A stretch of 64,000 bases of DNA from Bryoerythrophyllum caledonicum (taxonomy: Eukaryota > Streptophyta > Bryopsida > Pottiales > Pottiaceae): the NCBI GenBank assembly GCA_963971425.1, contig OZ020523.1:22053105-22117104 (forward strand). The letters are read 5' to 3'. The notes below the pieces were generated by a model. The model was not told the DNA's origin and did not search any database. It was given only the letters and a program-made list of their open reading frames with translations. The position numbers were made by a program, and so were the translations under genes. Of this stretch, positions 58,401 to 64,000 are shown in pieces (within the stretch, counting starts at the first letter, position 1; each line of letters begins with the position of its first letter).

Positions 58401-60532
58401 CTCAAGATTCTCATTAATAACTGATCATTTTGTTTTTTAACTGAAAAAGTGAAGACAAATGCGCACCCGTAATATGGAATTCTCATCCTCGTTATCGTCA
58501 TCAGAATCAGAATCATAGTACTTCACAAGGAGCATCTTTGTGAAGCAGTTCTTCATCTGCTCAGTATTTCCGAGCACATAGTAGCATACCACGAGGTTGT
58601 ACGCCGTCTGATGGTCGATCTTGTTCTCCATGACTGACTCAAAAGCTTGAACTGCATCCTGCTCGAGAAGAATTCAACAGGAGTAATTCATCTTGGGCAT
58701 CAATTTATACCGGTTTTTGCCCTTCTTTAAAATGAACTTAACAGCATGAGCGGTTTACTGTGAGCATTGTTTTCAGACAACCAGAAGAGTGGAGGCATGT
58801 AAAAGTACGAAACAGAAACAAAACCTGATATTGACCTAAGCGCATGAAAGCGTTGCCAATGTTCCGCAGGATGCGGTAGCGTGTCTCTTTGTAGGCACTG
58901 GGAGTTTGGTCAAGGGCCATACGGTACATCTTGACAGCCATTGGAAACTTTTTCTGCTTGTAGTAGATGTTTCCCATGTTCACCTTGAGTCTACTGAGAT
59001 GAGGGAACTGCAACATGAATATTGTCATTCCTATTGACTTGCAGTACACAAAATTCTCAACGTAATATAGTAACTTCTACATTCCCAATTAAGAACCAAC
59101 GAAAAATGGCATACCTGTTTGGTTTTCATGACCTGAGTATACGTGTTCAAAGCTTCCGATTGTAGGCCACTACATTGATACTGGTATCCCAGGTTGAAAC
59201 AAACAGCAAAAGTGAGCTCCATGTTTAGCTGATCAGCCTGCACGAACCACAACTCTAACCTGTGATGACTTTCCAGAACTAATCTGAATGACAGAAGGAT
59301 GCGGTATGTGTCATGTACTTCATGTAAAGTTAACGACTTACCAACCCTCCCTGCTCCCGAGTTCTGGACAAAAGTTTCTCTTTCTTGCCTGCTTCCTTCG
59401 CTTTCTGAAGAGCTGTTTGAAAGTCCCCCTGTTCCCACAAGCCATCTGTACCTCTCGTAAGTGACATAAACACTGGACGTCACTTAACATGAACGACATT
59501 TTCCTGACAAGAGGTGAAGGTCCACAGCTGTTCTATTAATATCTCAACAGTATACCCGACTAAAATCTCTTTTCCAAGAAAATCCTAATTTTGTTCCTGC
59601 GATATGCATTACAATTGCAGGAAAGCAACCCTTTCAGATAAAGGCACTTGGACATTCATATCAGCAAGAATTGGGCATTGAATGATGAGCAAACTGTTGA
59701 AGAGACAGGCCTTACAGCAAGGCTAGCGACCGCACTTGCTTCAAGCAGCTGGTTCACAGCTCGCTCCATCTCTCGGCACTGGTACTCGGGGTTGGCTTCC
59801 TCCTTCTGTGCTACAACGGCGGCATTTGTGGACGCCTGGTTCATGGGATCAAATCTGCTCCCCTGCATGGATGGACCCAATTATATAATACTGAAACCAT
59901 AAAAAGACATGGAAGGTGATTCCACAACAAGTGAGGCTTTTACTCTGGACGAGTAGCCAGCAGCCCGGACAGCAGTCACGGGACGTGACGATTCCGTGGA
60001 AGAGTAGGGATTGTACTGCGCTCGGCTGCTCATGCTCGTGCTCGGGGGCCGCCACATCATGGACGCTGTTGTCTGTGGCGTCCAGGTCCTGCTAAATGCC
60101 GGTCCCTGTACAAATCATACACACCATTAGTGTCCAGATCACTTTGAGTATTTTGCAAGAGATCCATAAATGGTACATAAAATCCTCACCTGCGTGTCGG
60201 ATGCTGACGACGATCGGCTGTATGCCGCTCCGTGGTCATGACCTCCAATCGAGTCCACCTTGCTTTCAAAGCTCTCCCGAAGCCCACTCTGTGTGTTCAT
60301 GTGCAATTAGGTATAAACTTTAACCTAAGGTCAAGGTGGTCATAAAGATGGGCAACATTGAGGATACCTGGCTTTGTGAACCCGCGTAGATTTGATGCAG
60401 CTGAGTATCGTAGTCATTGTATCCCTCGTACAAGTCATCAGCAGGGTCCCGAGGCGGAAGATTTGCTGTTGCTTGGAGGCTGCTTGGCGGCCTCGGAAAC
60501 GAAGGAGACTTGCAGAAATTAGGGCTCGCCAT
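55412..60532 (-). CDS. IFT88: intraflagellar transport protein 88 (IFT88)
   Basis: TPR-repeat core subunit of the IFT-B complex, needed to build cilia; in plants this means the flagella of sperm. About 853 residues in 14 exons, in transcription order: 60532-60368, 60288-60190, 60105-59944, 59862-59716, 59428-59342, 59237-59115, 59007-58825, 58658-58467, 58353-58135, 58046-57855, 57614-57435, 57090-56803, 56403-56141, 55673-55412. All phases agree. The N-terminus has DDLYEGYNDYD, and RPVTAVRAAGYSS lies near residue 130. TPR motifs run from about residue 220 to 750, e.g. GRLKVNMGNIYYKQKK-like LKVNMGNIYYKQKKFP and VEAVYNLGLCHKSLG. The acidic loop YDSDSDDDNEDEN is as in other IFT88s. The C-terminus is Ser-rich and ends ELGDDLLPM, close to the DDLLPE ending known in animals. 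Length fits the family (about 780-830). No defect is visible, so the gene looks functional. Confidence 0.96.
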
Positions 60533-61820
60533 TCTTCCTGCATATGATGTTCCCACAGCACCTGTCTTCCATCGCCAAGATCACATTGTAGGGGTCTTTC
60601 AGCAAAGGCCAAAATGCAATCTCAGACAGCTGACCTAATTTAGGGAGGGAGGTTCTGCCTAAGCGTTAGCCAGGACTGCAGTGCATAGCCGAGCCAGAAT
60701 CAGTTAAAGATCTTCGACAAACAAATGCAGGTACTTCAGTAATGAAAATCAGAATGCTATCATTCTCCTCAAAGCGTGCGCATCGGAAACAAAAGTTAAT
60801 ACTCAAAATCTTGAGAAAAACGCAGCCTTCATCTCAGTTCGACTCAGAAGCAATCAGACGAATGCATCACGATTCACAATGGTTGAGAGCACAAACACAA
60901 ACTGAGAAAGCAAAGCCACAGAAATACGCATCAGACAGAAAAATCAGAATACGCAAGAAAATTGAGACAAGAGTAATTTTAAAAAACTCAAAATATTACA
61001 AATTTATTAACTGCTAATGCACTATGCGGTACGGAATTTTGATAACCCCATATTTTCTACTCTAAATTGAATGCCCCAAGTTGCAGACCAGGAGAGCAAC
61101 TTTGGCGATGCAGGAGCTCCGTATCCGAGCTTTTACGTGTACGGAGTAGGAATACGAACCGAAATCCACATTACCTCTTCAGCACTTGACTCCTGGTTCA
61201 ACACGCATTCCCATCCCCTCCCAAAGAGGATAAAAATCTTCACCCGTTCTAGATGATTCAGGTAACCAAATGATTCTTCGCACCTGAAATCATGCATCAA
61301 TGCGTACTCCAGAATGTCATGGCGAGGTGGCCACACATTAGTTAGTAATAGCGTGTCTATCCGGCAACTAAGGCATGCCTTGATGACAGGAGCAGTCAGG
61401 AGGACACTCTTTCACCTAAAATTCCAGAGGGAACAAAGAAACTTTCTCTCACAGAACAGAAGAAAATGGGAACGAATCGAGTACACACAATCAGGCAGCA
61501 ACACAAATTCCTCGTCAAGAATGAGAATTTACTTCGATATCATCTAGTCATTCAGAGCTCTGTAACTCTCAGTACATCTAGACGTTGCTAAACTAGAGCT
61601 TTGTTCCTGCTATTGCTTGAGATGAAAATCTCGACAAAAAAAAGCCCCACCCCCGACAGAGAAGGCAACAATGCATCAGGTTACTCAAAAAAAGAATCGT
61701 GCAGACTCATGCTTCTGAGCTGGACCATCTTCTCGTAACCGCTAAAGCAATTCTGTGAGTCCCAAACTGCATGAGAGGGATGAATTCCAGGAATGGAAAT
61801 AGCTATCCTATGAGAACGAA
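60533..61820. other. interval between IFT88 and bL20
   Basis: Probable IFT88 promoter and leader next to 60532, and bL20 3' untranslated region next to 61821. No gene seen. An AT-rich stretch at 60900-61060 separates them. Confidence 0.5.
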
Positions 61821-63014
61821 CTATTGCTTGGTTTTGACCTGTGTGAAAGCGATGCGAGAAATATCAACCAGAGACTTGAAGCTGTAAGGCTCATGCATGG
61901 CAATTTCTGATAGCACCTTCCGATTCAGGGTAATATTCTCCTTAGAAAGCCCGTTCATAAACTCCCCGTAGTTCACCTGCGTAAGAAACCAACTCTGTTT
62001 AACCAAATTCGCATCTCCAACAGCACTCCTCACTAAACCTAGAACCATAACTGATCCTTTACTACCAAAATAACCGGAAAACAGAGCGAAACACAACCAC
62101 ATCGGCCGGAAAACCTAACAAATCACCAAACTGGCCTCTGACGCACACTAAGCTTCTCCACTCCCTAAGACAAGCCTGATGACGCAAAAGAACCAAATCA
62201 CCACCACCTTGTATAAACATGTAGGCCAAAAAAAACCTAATTTCAGTCAGCATTCTTCTCAGATTCTCTTTTTCAGCTTCTGCCCTTAACCTAGAAATAT
62301 ACAAACGAAGAAAAAAATCGTGCAACACTAGCAATCCTAACCCTTATTCCGTTCTGAGAAATTTCAAACAACATTTTTCGTGACATATTTCCAAACCTCC
62401 AGAACAGCTTATGCTCTTCACCTAGAATTACACAGACGAAGACAAAAATCTCTCATTCCGTGCAACATTAGCAATCATAACCTTAATTCCATTCTACAGA
62501 AACTTGAAGCAACATTTTTCGCGACATCTTTCTGCACCAAAATTCTGTTCTTAACCTAGAATTACAATCAAAACAAATTTCAACTCAAAATTGACAGCCT
62601 CAAGAGAGAAAGATTTCTAGAAACGCGGAATTGAAAAATGCAAAAAACGCGGAATTCGAGAATGCAAGAAACGCTGGATTCCAAAGTCAGCGTCGCCGTG
62701 TCTACTAAATTCACATCTCTCTGGCGAATGGCGCACATAGAAACACGCAGCCCGTATGCGAGGTGCAGGAACAGAGTATTAAGGAGCTGAAAAAGAAAGC
62801 AGAATCGCGGCGTCCTACGGTGGCTTACCCCGTGCTGGCGAGTGCCGGCGTTGATGCGCTGGATCCACAGGCCGCGCATGTCGCGCTTCTTGACGCGGCG
62901 GTCGCGGTACGCATACTGCAGGGCCTTCTCGACGCGCTCCCTGGCCGCGCGGATGCAGTTCTTGCTGCGGCCCCGGAAGCCCTTGGCCAGCTGCAAAATC
63001 TTCTGGTTGTTCAT
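61821..63014 (-). CDS. organellar ribosomal protein bL20 (nuclear-encoded)
   Basis: Bacterial-type large-subunit ribosomal protein L20, which binds 23S-type rRNA and helps assemble the subunit. About 113 residues in two exons: 63014-62829 and 61976-61821, joined in phase. The protein begins [19 protein letters not shown] and continues with [32 protein letters not shown] and, in exon 2, [24 protein letters not shown] and [10 protein letters not shown]. This matches the nuclear-encoded mitochondrial L20 of plants; plastid L20 is normally plastid-encoded. There is no separate presequence, which is usual for this protein because the basic N-terminus can target it. ATG 63014 starts the conserved domain exactly. 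Confidence 0.93.
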
Positions 63015-64000
63015 CGCTTCTACTCCTCGACGCTGCCTACGACCGTCCCATGCACGCACCAAAACCCTCTGCTACGGATCAATCCTCTGCGACGTTGCTC
63101 TCGCACAGCTTCGACCAAATGCGGTACCTGGTTGCCTGCCTTCTCGTGCGCACTAAACCCTAATCGGCGCACGTACCCAAACCCGTCATACCCCAATCCA
63201 CGATTATTTACAGATTCTGTACACTTGAGAATCTGAATTCTTAGAATCAGTGAATAGTAATGGCATTGGGTCCTTGACGGTTTTGAGTGCAGGCTTTGCT
63301 TAAACCCCAGTTGCTGCAGAACAAAGTGTTTTGTGGGAGTGTCTTTGGAGGAGTTTTGTGGAAGAAGAGCAAGAAGAGGATATAGTGTTTGTTTGTTCCA
63401 CCGCTAAGTCTATAGGCGCGCGCACATGAGGCTAACGAGCATCGTGCGACATCGAACATAAGGGTGCGGAAACGCGGGTTTGCTCTAGCCAACCCTCACG
63501 GCCCAGGGCTAATATTTCGTGAGGGTTGAGCCCTCACCAATTGTTTACCTCACGTTTTCCCCCTATGGTTAATCCGTCAAGCCCAAAATTAGACCTGTCA
63601 GGAAGTCACCACGCAAGTCTACCCGTCTCTCTCTTTTGCCTCTCTCCACAAAGTTTGTTTCCAACTTCGTCTCTCTCCTTTTGTCTCTCTCCAAGGATCT
63701 TGTTTCACCACGCAAGTCAAAGTGGCTGTAAAAATTGGGTGCCTTGTTGGTCGAGGGTGGGGGCCCACCATGATTTATGCGACATCAAACCCAGCCCTCA
63801 CCGGGTCCATGTGCGTTGGTCTTATGTCCACAAGTTATGAAATAGTGGTTAAGAACTATTTCTCTCTTTTGAGAGAAGATAAGTGGAGCAAATGTGGGAA
63901 GAGAAGTTCTTTCATGGTTATACAATGAATGCTTTGATATTGTACAAGCATCCCTACCACCATGCTTTGATATTGGGATAGATTCTCAGTCCGGTGTGTT
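63015..64000. other. upstream region of bL20 and window end
   Basis: Promoter and leader of bL20 are expected near 63015-63250. A partial copy of the LINE-tail module lies at 63361-63412. Beyond that I see no gene, only CT-rich sequence at 63620-63720. Confidence 0.5.
63361..63412 (-). repeat. partial LINE 3'-tail module
   Basis: On the minus strand this reads GACTTAGCGGTGGAACAAAC, then ACACTATATCC and CTCTTCTTGCTCTTCTTC. It matches the end of the module at 18487-18621 in order, with divergence. Confidence 0.5.

Overview
This is nuclear DNA from a land plant or close algal relative that still makes flagellated sperm, most likely a bryophyte, lycophyte, fern or charophyte-grade streptophyte. 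The evidence is spliceosomal introns of about 80 to 1000 bases in every gene, a chloroplast-type BASS carrier with a transit-peptide-like N-terminus, a HIP-type aquaporin (a class known from non-seed plants), and a complete IFT88 gene, which flowering plants lack. Intergenic DNA is AT-rich and dense with old transposon sequence; exons are clearly more GC-rich. I cannot name the species.

Layout. 1-9.4 kb: repeats and MITE-like elements, no gene. 9.4-11.4 kb (+): five-exon HIP-like aquaporin with a long N-terminal extension. 11.4-18.5 kb: gene-free, with a satellite-like array near 16.3-17.1 kb. 18.5-22.7 kb (-): decayed, 5'-truncated LINE with reverse transcriptase and RNase H remnants. 22.7-25.3 kb: foldback repeats, then the leader of the next gene. 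25.3-30.7 kb (+): 14-exon gene for an unnamed coiled-coil protein of about 802 residues. 31.9-33.5 kb: a Tc1-type DD34E transposon with 211-bp terminal repeats and a transposase broken by two in-frame TAG codons. 35.5-36.9 kb (+): two-exon VIT/CCC1-family metal transporter. 38.4-39.7 kb (-): four-exon gene for a small unnamed one-TM protein. 41.4-43.6 kb (-): five-exon BASS3-like plastid carrier. 45.8-55.3 kb: gene-free and repeat-rich (GGGAAC array, paired 399-bp MITEs, TTAA-bounded MITEs, a possible Helitron end). 55.4-60.5 kb (-): 14-exon IFT88. 61.8-63.0 kb (-): two-exon organellar ribosomal protein bL20.

The genes are unrelated housekeeping and cell-biology genes with no operon-like logic: water/solute transport (aquaporin), metal storage (VIT), plastid metabolite import (BASS), cilium assembly (IFT88) and organelle translation (bL20). 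The most interesting material is mobile DNA: a TTAA-bounded MITE family with piggyBac-like ends, a recent Tc1-like element with two amber codons, and two equal-length TA-flanked MITEs. All splice sites were read by eye and checked for reading-frame phase; no transcript data were available.
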